Part shown: positions 53,612 to 64,000 of the stretch, one piece after another
Layout of the letters: each line of letters starts with the position of its first letter
Position numbering within the stretch: the stretch's first letter is position 1
NCBI RefSeq assembly: GCF_003666685.1
Contig: NZ_RCIZ01000003.1
Span: 62,001-126,000 of the forward strand
Direction of reading: 5' to 3'
Origin: Mesorhizobium sp. YM1C-6-2
GTDB taxonomy: Bacteria > Pseudomonadota > Alphaproteobacteria > Rhizobiales > Rhizobiaceae
DNA: 64,000 nucleotides
Translations under genes and position numbers: made by a program
Notes under the pieces: generated by a model
Databases searched by the model: none
What the model was told of the DNA's origin: nothing
Seen by the model: the letters and a program-made list of their open reading frames with translations, nothing else

Positions 53612-56155
53612 ATGATGAAGGATCTGCGCCTTGCGCTCCGTTTCGCGCTGCGCGAAATGCGCGGCGGGCTGTCGGGCTTCCTCATCTTCATCACCTGCAT
53701 CGCGCTCGGCGTGGCGGCGATCGGCGGCGTCAATTCGGTCGCCCGTTCGATCACCGCGGGCGTCGCCGAGGAGGGGCAGGCGCTGCTCGGCGGCGACATC
53801 CGCTTCGAGCTCAACCAGCGGCAGGTCACGCCGGCCGAGCGGAGCTTCCTGCAGGGGCTAGGCACGCTGGCGGAGAGCGCCAACATGCGCTCGATGGCGA
53901 GGCTCGAAGACGGTTCAGACCAGGCGCTGGTCGAGGCCAAGGCCGTCGACGCCGCCTATCCGCTCTATGGCGAACTCGTCACCGAGCCGGCTTTGCCACA
54001 GGCCGACCTGTTCGGCGAGAAGAACGGCATCTTCGGCGCGGCTGCGCCCGACCTGCTGTTCGAGCGGTTGGGCATCCAGCCGGGCGCTCGGATCAAGCTC
54101 GGCACCCAGACCTTCGAACTGCGCGCCAGGCTGGTCACCGAGCCGGATGCGGCGTCGGACGGGTTTGGCTTTGCGCCGAGGCTCCTGCTGTCGCTCGACG
54201 GGCTGACGGCGTCGGGGCTGGTGCAGCCGGGCAGCCTGGTCGAGCATGCCTACAAGGTCAGGCTCGACGGCCAGCCGAGCGAGGCCGATCTGGACGCCAT
54301 CCGCGATCAAGCAGGCGAGGAATTTCCGCAAGCCGGATGGTCGATCCGCACGAGGCTCAACGCGGCGCCGGCGCTGTCGGCCAATATCGAGCGTTTCTCG
54401 CAGTTCCTGACGCTGGTCGGCCTGACCGCGCTGGTGGTCGGCGGGGTCGGCGTCGCCAACGCGGTGCGCGCCTATCTCGACGGGAAACGCGGCGTCATCG
54501 CCACCTTCAAGAGCCTCGGCGCGTCGGGAGGCTTCGTCTTCGCCGTCTATCTGATCCAGATGCTGGTCATCGCCGGCATCGGCATAGCGGCCGGGCTGGT
54601 GCTCGGCGCGCTGATGCCGTTCGCGGCGCAGGCTGCGCTGGCCTCGGTTATCCCGGTGCCGGCCGAGGCCGGCTTCTATCCGGCAGCACTCGGCATGGCC
54701 GCGCTGTTCGGCGTGCTGGTGACGCTCGCCTTCGCGCTGCTGCCGCTCGGCCGTGCGCGCGACGTGCCGGCGACGGCGCTCTTCCGCGAGATGGGTTTCG
54801 AGGCGGGCGCGCTGCCGCGCAGGCCCTATGTGGTCGCGGCGGTCGGCATCGCCGTCGCGCTGGCGCTGCTGGCGGTCTGGTTCTCCGGCGACCGGCGCAT
54901 CGCCACCATCTTCGTCGGCGCCGTCGTCTTCTCCTTCCTCGTGCTGCGCGCGGTCGGCCAGCTCGTGCAGTGGCTGGCGAGGAGGAGCCCGCGCGTGCGC
55001 TCGGTGGCACTCAGGCTGGCCATCGGCAACATCCATCGGCCCGGCGCGCTGACGCCGTCGGTGGTGCTGTCGCTTGGGCTCGGGCTGACGCTGCTCGTCA
55101 CGCTGGCGCTCATCGACGGCAACCTCAGGCGGCAGCTCGCCGGCAGCCTGCCGGAGCGCGCGCCGAACTTCTTCTTCGTCGACATACAGAGCACCGAGGT
55201 CGAGGATTTCGCTTCCTTCATCGCCAGCGAGGCACCCGACGGCAAGCTGGTCCGCGTGCCGATGCTGAGGGGCCGGATCGTCCAGCTCAACGGCATCGAC
55301 GTGCAGCGCATACAGGTGCCGCCGGAGGGAGCCTGGGTCCTGCGCGGCGACCGCGGCATCACCTACGCCAGGAACCTGCCCGAGAGCTCCAGGCTTGCCG
55401 CGGGCGAATGGTGGCCGCAGGACTATTCGGGCGAGCCGCTTGTCTCGTTCTCGGCGCAGGAAGCCGGCGAGATCGGGCTGGAGATCGGCGACACGGTCAC
55501 CGTCAACGTGCTCGGCCGCGACGTGACGGCGAAGATAGCGAACCTGCGCAATGTCGAATGGGAATCCATGTCGATCAATTTCGTCATGGTGTTCTCGCCC
55601 AACACCTTCGCCGGCGCGCCGCACAGCTGGCTGGCGACGCTGACCACGCCGGACGCCACCACCGCGGACGAGGCGCGCCTGCTCAACGCGGTGACGCGCA
55701 GCTTCCCGGCGGTCACCACGGTCAGGGTCAAGGATGCGCTCGACGTGGTGAACCGCATCGTCGGCGAGCTCGGCACCGCGATCCGGGCGGCGGCAAGCGT
55801 GGCGCTGATCGCCTCCGTGCTGGTGCTGTCCGGCGCGCTGGCGGCGGGCAACCGCGCCCGCATCCACGATGCGGTGGTGCTGAAGACGCTCGGCGCCACC
55901 AGACGGACGCTGATCACGGCCTTCTCGCTGGAGTATGCGCTGATCGGGCTCGCCACGGCGATTTTCGCGCTGTTCGCCGGCGGCCTGGCGGGCTGGTACG
56001 TGGTGGCGCAGGTCATGCGGCTGCCCTCGACCTTCCTGCCGGAGGTCGCGCTGGCGACGGTGATCGCGGCGCTGGCGCTGACGGTCGGCTTCGGCCTCGC
56101 CGGCACCTGGCGGGTGCTCGGCCACAAGGCGGCGCCGGTGCTGCGCAACCTCTGA
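53612..56155 (+). CDS. FtsX-like ABC permease (YbbP type)
   Basis: The 847-aa protein has a first membrane helix at about 20-40, a large periplasmic domain, and two FtsX blocks: LTLVGLTALVVGGVGVANAV at about 263-282, and AASVALIASVLVLSGALAAG at about 728-747. Ten membrane segments fit the YbbP topology. It is the partner of the ATPase just upstream. Length agrees with E. coli YbbP (about 800 aa). Confidence 0.93.
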   Translation: MMKDLRLALRFALREMRGGLSGFLIFITCIALGVAAIGGVNSVARSITAGVAEEGQALLGGDIRFELNQRQVTPAERSFLQGLGTLAESANMRSMARLEDGSDQALVEAKAVDAAYPLYGELVTEPALPQADLFGEKNGIFGAAAPDLLFERLGIQPGARIKLGTQTFELRARLVTEPDAASDGFGFAPRLLLSLDGLTASGLVQPGSLVEHAYKVRLDGQPSEADLDAIRDQAGEEFPQAGWSIRTRLNAAPALSANIERFSQFLTLVGLTALVVGGVGVANAVRAYLDGKRGVIATFKSLGASGGFVFAVYLIQMLVIAGIGIAAGLVLGALMPFAAQAALASVIPVPAEAGFYPAALGMAALFGVLVTLAFALLPLGRARDVPATALFREMGFEAGALPRRPYVVAAVGIAVALALLAVWFSGDRRIATIFVGAVVFSFLVLRAVGQLVQWLARRSPRVRSVALRLAIGNIHRPGALTPSVVLSLGLGLTLLVTLALIDGNLRRQLAGSLPERAPNFFFVDIQSTEVEDFASFIASEAPDGKLVRVPMLRGRIVQLNGIDVQRIQVPPEGAWVLRGDRGITYARNLPESSRLAAGEWWPQDYSGEPLVSFSAQEAGEIGLEIGDTVTVNVLGRDVTAKIANLRNVEWESMSINFVMVFSPNTFAGAPHSWLATLTTPDATTADEARLLNAVTRSFPAVTTVRVKDALDVVNRIVGELGTAIRAAASVALIASVLVLSGALAAGNRARIHDAVVLKTLGATRRTLITAFSLEYALIGLATAIFALFAGGLAGWYVVAQVMRLPSTFLPEVALATVIAALALTVGFGLAGTWRVLGHKAAPVLRNL

Positions 56156-56378
56156 AGGACGCGATTCGAAGCGTTTTGACGTGGTTTCCGGGCCGGTAAC
56201 AGTCGCGTGATTACGAAAAATTCATCCGCTCGCGCGCCCTGCAAACCGTTGCGGCCCTTGTCCTTTGGTGCCGAAAGCCTCATATTTCGCGGAGGCATGC
56301 TGGAGTCCCGCCAGCGGCGCCTGGGCGCTTGAAAGGGCCGCCCGACACCCGACGGGGCAGAAGCAACAGAGGAATCCC

Positions 56379-57161
56379 ATGGCTGAACTCCGCAACTATC
56401 AGACGCGAGCCGTGCCCAATGCCGGCACCCGCGCCGATACCTCGATCGACGAGGGCCTGCGCGCCTATATGATCAAGGTCTACAACTTGATGGCGCTGGG
56501 CCTCGCCATCACCGGCGTCGCCGCGCTGGCGACGATGATGATCGCCACCACCAACGATCCGGCCGCCGCGGTCGCCACGCTCGCCAACGGCAAGATGCTG
56601 ACTGGCGCCGGCGTCGCTCTCTACGGCTCGCCGCTGAAGTGGGTGGTCATGCTCGCTCCGCTCGGCATGGTGTTTTTCCTGAGCGCGCGCGTGCACACGA
56701 TGAGCCTCTCGGGCGCGCAGACCGCGTTCTGGGTGTTCGCCGGCCTGATGGGCCTGTCGCTGTCGTCGATCTTCCTGGTCTACACGGCGCAGAGCATCGT
56801 CCAGACCTTCTTCATCACCGCCGCCGCCTTCGGTGCGCTGTCGCTCTACGGCTACACGACCAAGCGCGACATGACCGGCATGGGCACGTTCCTGTTCATG
56901 GGCGTGATCGGCCTGATCATCGCGATGGTGGTCAACATCTTCCTGGCGTCGCCGGCCCTGCAGTTCGCCATCTCGGCGATCGGCGTGCTGGTCTTCGCGG
57001 GCCTGACCGCCTACGACACGCAGAAGATCAAGGAGATGTACTACGAGGGCGACGAGGTCCTGGTCGCCGGTCGCAAGGCCATCATGGGCGCGCTGACGCT
57101 CTATCTCGACTTCATCAACCTGTTCACCTTCCTGCTGTCGTTCCTCGGCAACCGCGAGTAA
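56379..57161 (+). CDS. BAX inhibitor-1 family membrane protein (YccA-like)
   Basis: The 260-aa protein has a short hydrophilic N-terminus (MAELRNYQTRAVPNAGTRAD) and seven membrane helices. The BAX inhibitor/UPF0005 pattern TAYDTQKIKEMYYEGDEVLV with the Asp/Glu pair lies near the end, in the segment where calcium or pH gating is known for the family. In E. coli such proteins modulate FtsH. AGGAATCCC precedes the ATG. A clear terminator follows. Confidence 0.93.
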   Translation: MAELRNYQTRAVPNAGTRADTSIDEGLRAYMIKVYNLMALGLAITGVAALATMMIATTNDPAAAVATLANGKMLTGAGVALYGSPLKWVVMLAPLGMVFFLSARVHTMSLSGAQTAFWVFAGLMGLSLSSIFLVYTAQSIVQTFFITAAAFGALSLYGYTTKRDMTGMGTFLFMGVIGLIIAMVVNIFLASPALQFAISAIGVLVFAGLTAYDTQKIKEMYYEGDEVLVAGRKAIMGALTLYLDFINLFTFLLSFLGNRE

Positions 57162-57198
57162 CGGAAGCAGCCGCAAGGCTGGACCAGAAAAGAACGAA

Positions 57199-57228
57199 GG
57201 GCGGCCCAAGCGGCCGCCCTTTTCTTTT
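57199..57228 (+). terminator. Intrinsic terminator of the BAX-inhibitor family gene
   Basis: GGGCGGCC (57199-57206) pairs with GGCCGCCC (57212-57219) around a 5-base loop and is followed by TTTTCTTTT on the plus strand. Confidence 0.93.
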
Positions 57229-57277
57229 GGCGCCCGGGTCGCTTTTATCTGCCGGTCCCAAAGCGGAATGAGCCCGA

Positions 57278-57847
57278 GTGAACGACCTTGCGATCCGGCC
57301 GGCGACGGCAGCAGACCTCGACGCGATCACCGACATCTATGCCGACGCGGTGCGCAACGGCACGGCGAGCTACGAGCTGGAGCCGCCGACCAGGGCGGAG
57401 ATGGCGGCGCGCTTCGAGGCGCTGGCGGCCGGCGGCTTCCCCTATCTCGCTGCGACGAGCGCGGCTCGAGTCGTCGGCTATGCCTATGCCGGCCCGTTCC
57501 GTCCGCGCCCGGCCTACCGCTTCGTCGTCGAGGACTCGATCTATATTGCCCCGGACGCCAAGGGCCGGGGGCTGGGCAGGCTGCTGCTCGAAAGGCTGAT
57601 CGTGGAGGCCGAGCGGCTTGGCTTCCGGCAGATGATCGCCGTCATCGGCGACGGCCACCCCGAGAGCGCCTCGGTGAAGCTGCATGAGCGCATGGGATTC
57701 CGCCACAGCGGCCGGCTGGAAGGGTCGGGTTACAAGCACGGCCGCTGGCTGGACACGACCTTCATGCAACTGTCGATGAACGGCGGCGCGGAGACGGCGC
57801 CCGATCCCGATTCACTGCCGGAGAAGAGGTTCAGAAAGGCGAAGTGA
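57278..57847 (+). CDS. GNAT N-acetyltransferase (phosphinothricin acetyltransferase-like)
   Basis: The 189-aa protein begins at GTG 57278 and fits the Pat/MnaT group: IRPATAADLDAITDIYADAV, GTASYELEPPTRAEM, the acetyl-CoA loop DAKGRGLGRLLLERLIVEAE (about 100-119), and HERMGFRHSGRLEGSGYKHG. These enzymes acetylate amino-acid analogues such as methionine sulfone or phosphinothricin. A C-terminal tail of about 20 residues is extra. It stands alone. Confidence 0.88.
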   Translation: MNDLAIRPATAADLDAITDIYADAVRNGTASYELEPPTRAEMAARFEALAAGGFPYLAATSAARVVGYAYAGPFRPRPAYRFVVEDSIYIAPDAKGRGLGRLLLERLIVEAERLGFRQMIAVIGDGHPESASVKLHERMGFRHSGRLEGSGYKHGRWLDTTFMQLSMNGGAETAPDPDSLPEKRFRKAK

Positions 57848-57950
57848 CGGCTGGCCGCTGCACTTCAACGGGGCGCACCCATCGGAGGCGCGGTCAGGCG
57901 GGGCTTACCCGTGACGCGCAAATACGACTGCTGGCCCGAGCGGCGGAAAA

Positions 57951-58334
57951 TCAGGCCTCGACCAGTCTCAGCTTCTTGTCGAAGACGGCGAGCACGCTGG
58001 CCAGCTCGTGGCCGCGCTTCAGGATGAGGCCGGTCGCCGAGACTACCGACCACATGCCCTGCTTGCGGGCCAGCGCCGGGTTCTTGGTGATGCTGTAGAG
58101 CGGCGTCTCGCTGGTGCGCCGGAACACCGAGAAGACGGCGCGGTCTGAGAGATGGTCGATGGCGTAGTCGCGCCATTCATTGGCCGCCACCATGCGGCCG
58201 TAGAGCCTGAGGATCTGGTCGAGTTCGCGCCGCTGGAACGCCACGGGCAGGTTCTGCCGATCCCGCCGCGCCTCGTGCAGCGGGATCAATGTCGGGGAAT
58301 CGTCCCCACCCTCCGTTCCGCCGAACCGATCCAT
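57951..58334 (-). CDS. DUF2794 family protein
   Basis: The 127-aa protein matches DUF2794, a family confined to alphaproteobacteria: LPVAFQRRELDQILRLYGRM, EWRDYAIDHLSDRAVFSVFR and a long SITKNPALARKQGMWSVVSA segment. It is soluble, without signal peptide, and of unknown function. The upstream region holds a near-perfect inverted repeat that may control it. Confidence 0.88.
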   Translation of the reverse strand: MDRFGGTEGGDDSPTLIPLHEARRDRQNLPVAFQRRELDQILRLYGRMVAANEWRDYAIDHLSDRAVFSVFRRTSETPLYSITKNPALARKQGMWSVVSATGLILKRGHELASVLAVFDKKLRLVEA

Positions 58335-58744
58335 GGCTGCCGACCTTTCATCAAATCGTCACAGGGGTCGAGCGTGACGTTTTCATGCCGGAATTGCAAG
58401 TCCCGGGCAGGCGATCCGGGCAGGCTCCCAACTTTAATCACAAATCGGTAACAGGAATGAAACATTCCGTTACGATTGGTGATGCTGCGCCACAATACCG
58501 CCGTTTTTTATCCGCGCTGACGCCACGATGTCCGACGAACTTACACCCGTTGCCTGAGACGGTTCGGTCCGGCACCGGCTCGTAAACCCCAAGCCCCCCG
58601 CCCACGGGTCAGCGTCGGATCGAACCAACCTCGGCTTCCACGGAAGCCGAATGCGACGATCCCAAATTCCTGATGACCGGTGTCAGAAGCAAGCTGGCGC
58701 CGGTTTTCTTTGCCGGCTGCCCTGAAAGTGGGGCCGCGGCGCGA
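58335..58744. other. Gene-free region upstream of DUF2794 gene
   Basis: This 410-bp gap lies between two minus-strand genes. It contains the inverted repeat at 58448-58473 and an AT-rich run at 58502-58511, but no reading frame with a ribosome-binding site or known family. Confidence 0.45.
58448..58473. promoter_or_regulatory. Inverted repeat upstream of DUF2794 gene
   Basis: GTAAC-A-GGAATG-AAA-CATTCC-GTTAC forms two arms of 11 matching bases with one extra A in the left arm, centred 126 bp before the DUF2794 start. Its form suits a dimeric regulator. The protein that binds is unknown. Confidence 0.55.
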
Positions 58745-59500
58745 TCATGGCGTCTGCGCCTCCGGCGGCACCACTGCGGCGCCGATGATCGGCCCCGGCA
58801 GCCCATTCTTGTCGACCGACTGCAGCAGGATGGCGCAGCCGCCCTTCTGGTTGATCTCGCTGCGCGGTAGCTCGAAACGCGCCGCCTTGCCGTGCCACAT
58901 GCCGGCGGTCTGGATCTTGGTGACCGGGTTGGCGTAAGCGATCGTCCGGCCCTTGTTCTCGCCGCGCTCTATGGTGACCGGCCGCATCGGATCGAAATGC
59001 ACCAGAACGAGATGCGCCTCGCCCTTGCCCTGCGGCGTGCCGGCCGCGTCGATGACGACGCTCTCGCCGTTGCGGGTGACGCCGATGTCGACGGTCAGCC
59101 CCATGCCGGTGCGTTCCATCTCCGACATGGCGGCGTCGATGGCGCCGCGCTTGCCGGCCTTGACGTGGGTGCGGCCGTTGATGACCGCCTGCGGCGTATA
59201 GACCTCGCGCTTGCCGAATGCCTTGCCGTAGAGCTTCTGCCGCTCGGTGTTCGCCGGCGAGGCCAGCGTGTCCTTCCAGCCGAGATAGTCCCAGTAGTCG
59301 ACATGGTAGCCGAGCGCGACCACGTCGCCCTTCTCAGCGAGCTTGGCGAGCACGGAATCGGCCGGCGGGCACGAACTGCAGCCCTGGCTGGTGAACAATT
59401 CGACCACGGCCTTTGGCTTCAGAATGTCGCCGGCAAAGGACGGCGCGGCGCAGATCACCGCGGCGGCGGCCGCCAATCGCAACACGAGTCTTCGGTTCAT
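58745..59500 (-). CDS. DUF1223 family thioredoxin-like exported protein
   Basis: The 251-aa protein starts at ATG 59500 with a signal peptide (RLVLRLAAAAAVICAAPSFA). The thioredoxin-like core follows: VVELFTSQGCSSCPPADSVL carries a CSSC active-site pair at about residues 41-44, then YHVDYWDYLGWKD and TPQAVINGRTHVKAG. DUF1223 proteins are envelope proteins with a redox motif and unknown role. The C-terminal part is a beta-rich domain. Confidence 0.9.
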   Translation of the reverse strand: MNRRLVLRLAAAAAVICAAPSFAGDILKPKAVVELFTSQGCSSCPPADSVLAKLAEKGDVVALGYHVDYWDYLGWKDTLASPANTERQKLYGKAFGKREVYTPQAVINGRTHVKAGKRGAIDAAMSEMERTGMGLTVDIGVTRNGESVVIDAAGTPQGKGEAHLVLVHFDPMRPVTIERGENKGRTIAYANPVTKIQTAGMWHGKAARFELPRSEINQKGGCAILLQSVDKNGLPGPIIGAAVVPPEAQTP

Positions 59501-59627
59501 GGTCTTCAATTCTTGGGCGTTTGGATCCCGCCGGCGGGGTCCGGCTTTTGTTGCCGGCATGGTTGCCAGAGCGCCTCTACAAGAGGAAGTCACGTTGCGG
59601 TGAAATATGCGGGCGGCGGGCGGAGGG

Positions 59628-59660
59628 CGGCCCTCCCGCGTGGTGGCTGCGGGAGGGCCG
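59628..59660 (-). terminator. Hairpin after acnA
   Basis: CGGCCCTCCCGC (59628-59639) pairs with GCGGGAGGGCCG (59649-59660), a 12-bp perfect stem 15 bp past the acnA stop. There is no U-run, so the terminator would be atypical. Confidence 0.5.
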
Positions 59661-59675
59661 GGAGTGCGAGGCGGC

Positions 59676-62381
<2,706 letters not shown>

Positions 62382-62647
62382 CCTGGTCTGTTCTGCCTGA
62401 GGGAACGGACTCCGATGGCATGCTCATCACGCGCAAGGGTGCGGGTACGGCCATTTCCGCTGTCCGCTCCCGAGCGTCTGTCCGTGAGAACGGTGCAGGC
62501 GCTGGTCCGGCGCATATAAAGGTTGCCTTCCCCGACCGCTGGGGTTGGTGAGACGCATATAGAGAAGTTCCTGGAATAGTTCTAGACACGGAATCGCCAT
62601 TTTTATTGCGCTGCAGCGGCGGCGACGACCGGATCGAAGGGGAGAGC

Positions 62648-63256
62648 ATGCGGCTGATCGCCGAGGACCTGAGCGGCGAGCGCGGCGGCCAGCCGGTGTT
62701 CGCCGGCATCGACTTCTCGCTCGCCGAGGGCGACGCGCTGATCGTCACCGGGCCGAACGGATCGGGCAAGTCGACGCTGCTCAGGGTGGTTGCGGGGCTG
62801 CTGCCGGCAACCGGCGGCGGCGTGCGGCTGGAGGGCGGCGGCGAGGCCTTCCCGACCGCCGCGTCGGCCGCGCATTATCTCGGCCATCTCAACGCCATGA
62901 AGCCGACGCTGACGGTTGCCGAAAACCTGTCCTTCTGGCGCGATTTCTGCGGCGAGCCGGAACTTTCCGTCGAGGCTGCGCTGGACACGGTCGGGCTCGA
63001 CGGGATCGGGCATCTGCCCTTCGGCTACCTCTCCACCGGCCAGAAGAGGCGCGCCGCGATCGCCAGGCTACTGGTCAGCCGGCGGCCGCTCTGGCTGCTC
63101 GACGAACCGACCGCCGGGCTCGACGCGGCATCCGAACGGCGGTTTTTCGTGCTGATGGAGAAGCACCGAGCCGGCGGCGGCATGATCCTGGCGGCGACCC
63201 ACCTGCCGCTCGGCATGGAGAAGGTACAGGAACTGAGGATGGGGGAGGCTGCTTGA
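62648..63256 (+). CDS. ccmA: Heme exporter ATP-binding protein CcmA
   Basis: CcmA powers the CcmAB(CDE) complex that releases heme-loaded CcmE in cytochrome c maturation. The 202-aa ATPase has Walker A GPNGSGKSTLL (about 36-46), signature LSTGQKRR, Walker B LWLLDEPTAGLD and the switch His in AATHLPLG. GGGGAG precedes ATG 62648. Its short length and LSTGQ signature are diagnostic of CcmA. Confidence 0.95.
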   Translation: MRLIAEDLSGERGGQPVFAGIDFSLAEGDALIVTGPNGSGKSTLLRVVAGLLPATGGGVRLEGGGEAFPTAASAAHYLGHLNAMKPTLTVAENLSFWRDFCGEPELSVEAALDTVGLDGIGHLPFGYLSTGQKRRAAIARLLVSRRPLWLLDEPTAGLDAASERRFFVLMEKHRAGGGMILAATHLPLGMEKVQELRMGEAA

Positions 63257-63320
63257 CGAGGCTGCGCTCCAGGCCCTCCCACTCCCCTCCGATCAATTTT
63301 TCGCGAAGGGGACGATAACA

Positions 63321-63986
63321 GTGCGCGCGCTCTTCCTGCGCGAGCTTCGCCTCGCCACCCGCGCCGGCGGCGGGGCGCTGACCGGCGTGCTGTTCTTCCT
63401 CGCCGTCGTCGCGACCATCCCTTTCGCGCTCGGCCCCGACCTCAACCTGCTCGCCCGCATCGGCCCGGCGGTGCTGTGGATCGGCGCGCTGCTCGCCTCG
63501 CTGCTCGGCCTCGACCGGCTGTTCCAGGCCGACCGCGAGGACGGGTCGCTCGACATGCTGGTGCTGTCGGCCGACCGGCACATGCTGGCGCTGACGGTGC
63601 TGGTGAAATGCCTGGCGCACTGGACGGCGAGCGTGCTGCCGTTGGTGATCGCCGCGCCCGTGCTGGGCCTGCTGCTCAACATGGAAGCGACGGCGATCGG
63701 CGCCACCGCGCTGACGCTCCTGGTCGGCACGCCGGCGATCGCCTTCGTCGGCGCGGCGGGGGCGGCGGTCGCGGTAGGCCTGCCGCGCGGCGGCGTGCTG
63801 GTGTCGGTGCTGGTGCTGCCGCTCGCCATCCCGGTGCTGATCTTCGGCGTGTCGGCGAGCTATGCCGCCGTCAATGAGCCCGACCCGTTCCTGCCGCCCT
63901 TTCTCATTCTTGCCGCACTGACCATGTTTCTCGCCGTGATCGGCCCGGTCGCCGCCGCGCTGGCGCTCAGATACGGAGCGGACTGA
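63321..63986 (+). CDS. ccmB: Heme exporter membrane protein CcmB
   Basis: The 221-aa membrane protein has six helices and the CcmB pattern: LFLRELRLATRAGGGALTGV near the start, FALGPDLNLLARIGPAVLWI and DREDGSLDMLVLSADRHMLA. It is the membrane partner of CcmA in heme delivery to CcmE. The frame opens with GTG at 63321. The next ccm gene probably starts in the overlap at 63986. Confidence 0.95.
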   Translation: MRALFLRELRLATRAGGGALTGVLFFLAVVATIPFALGPDLNLLARIGPAVLWIGALLASLLGLDRLFQADREDGSLDMLVLSADRHMLALTVLVKCLAHWTASVLPLVIAAPVLGLLLNMEATAIGATALTLLVGTPAIAFVGAAGAAVAVGLPRGGVLVSVLVLPLAIPVLIFGVSASYAAVNEPDPFLPPFLILAALTMFLAVIGPVAAALALRYGAD

Positions 63987-64000
63987 TGTGGCCGTCACGC
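63986..64000 (+). CDS. Possible start of ccmC, cut by the window edge
   Basis: An ATG in a TGATG overlap with the ccmB stop opens a frame (MWPSR) that runs off the window. In Hyphomicrobiales ccmC follows ccmB, so this is the likely gene. Five codons cannot confirm it. Confidence 0.3.

Overview
The window looks like a chromosomal piece of a GC-rich alphaproteobacterium of the order Hyphomicrobiales (Rhizobiales), most likely Mesorhizobium or a close Phyllobacteriaceae relative. The basis is the gene order and protein style: rplU-rpmA / obgE-proB-proA-nadD, ffh-chorismate mutase-rpsP, ialB-rlmN, acnA next to ccmAB, plus DUF2794, DUF1236 and DUF1223 proteins. This is inference from content; no search was run. 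There are no phage genes, insertion sequences, CRISPR arrays or rRNA genes. One tRNA gene, tRNA-Ser(CGA), is present.

Layout. 1-10 kb: a frameshifted DUF1304 gene at the edge, an M32 carboxypeptidase, a Tat-exported metallo-beta-lactamase-fold protein, then the minus-strand operon obgE-proB-proA-nadD, an EEP-family phosphatase/nuclease, an acetyltransferase, and rplU-rpmA. 10.3-21.3 kb: tRNA-Ser, then a large accessory catabolic locus. Its minus arm holds a solute-binding protein, two ABC permeases, an M20 amidohydrolase, an FAD oxidoreductase and a cupin. Its plus arm holds a class III aminotransferase, a GntR regulator, the ABC ATPase, a beta-keto acid cleavage enzyme (BKACE) and a thioesterase. 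The arms diverge from a short region with two TTGATCAA palindromes. Read together they suggest uptake of an N-acylated or amino substrate, deacylation, transamination to a beta-keto acid, cleavage with acetyl-CoA and release of the product acid. 21.3-23.2 kb: a DUF993 enzyme with its own TetR regulator. 23.2-29.3 kb: a trehalose/glucan operon (small protein, GT4 glycosyltransferase, debranching-type glycosidase, membrane-anchored OtsA, OtsB) behind a promoter resembling the EcfG general-stress type.

29.5-41.6 kb: a cold-shock/DUF805 fusion, a DUF6644/DUF6152 pair, asd, a 0.56-kb gene-free stretch, rpsP, chorismate mutase and ffh, a flavin oxidase, a CPBP protease, an SH3/DUF1236 envelope protein with a second EcfG-like promoter, a lytic transglycosylase and argG. 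The ffh start is unusual. An upstream 36-codon reading frame repeats the first nine residues of Ffh exactly 100 bp away, runs into the ffh start codon, and the start sits in the loop of a 14-bp perfect inverted repeat. 41.8-45.2 kb: a TRAP transporter operon ending in an unlisted 58-aa membrane protein gene.

45.6-64 kb: mostly conserved housekeeping and envelope genes: LysE exporter, outer-membrane barrel, rlmN, IalB, DUF1232, low-molecular-weight phosphatase, thpR, arylesterase divergent from a ybbA/ybbP-type ABC pair, BAX-inhibitor protein, two further acetyltransferases, DUF2794, DUF1223, acnA and the start of the ccm cytochrome c maturation operon.

The points most worth following are the BKACE/aminotransferase locus with its paired palindromes, the duplicated ffh start with its hairpin, and the two EcfG-like promoters.
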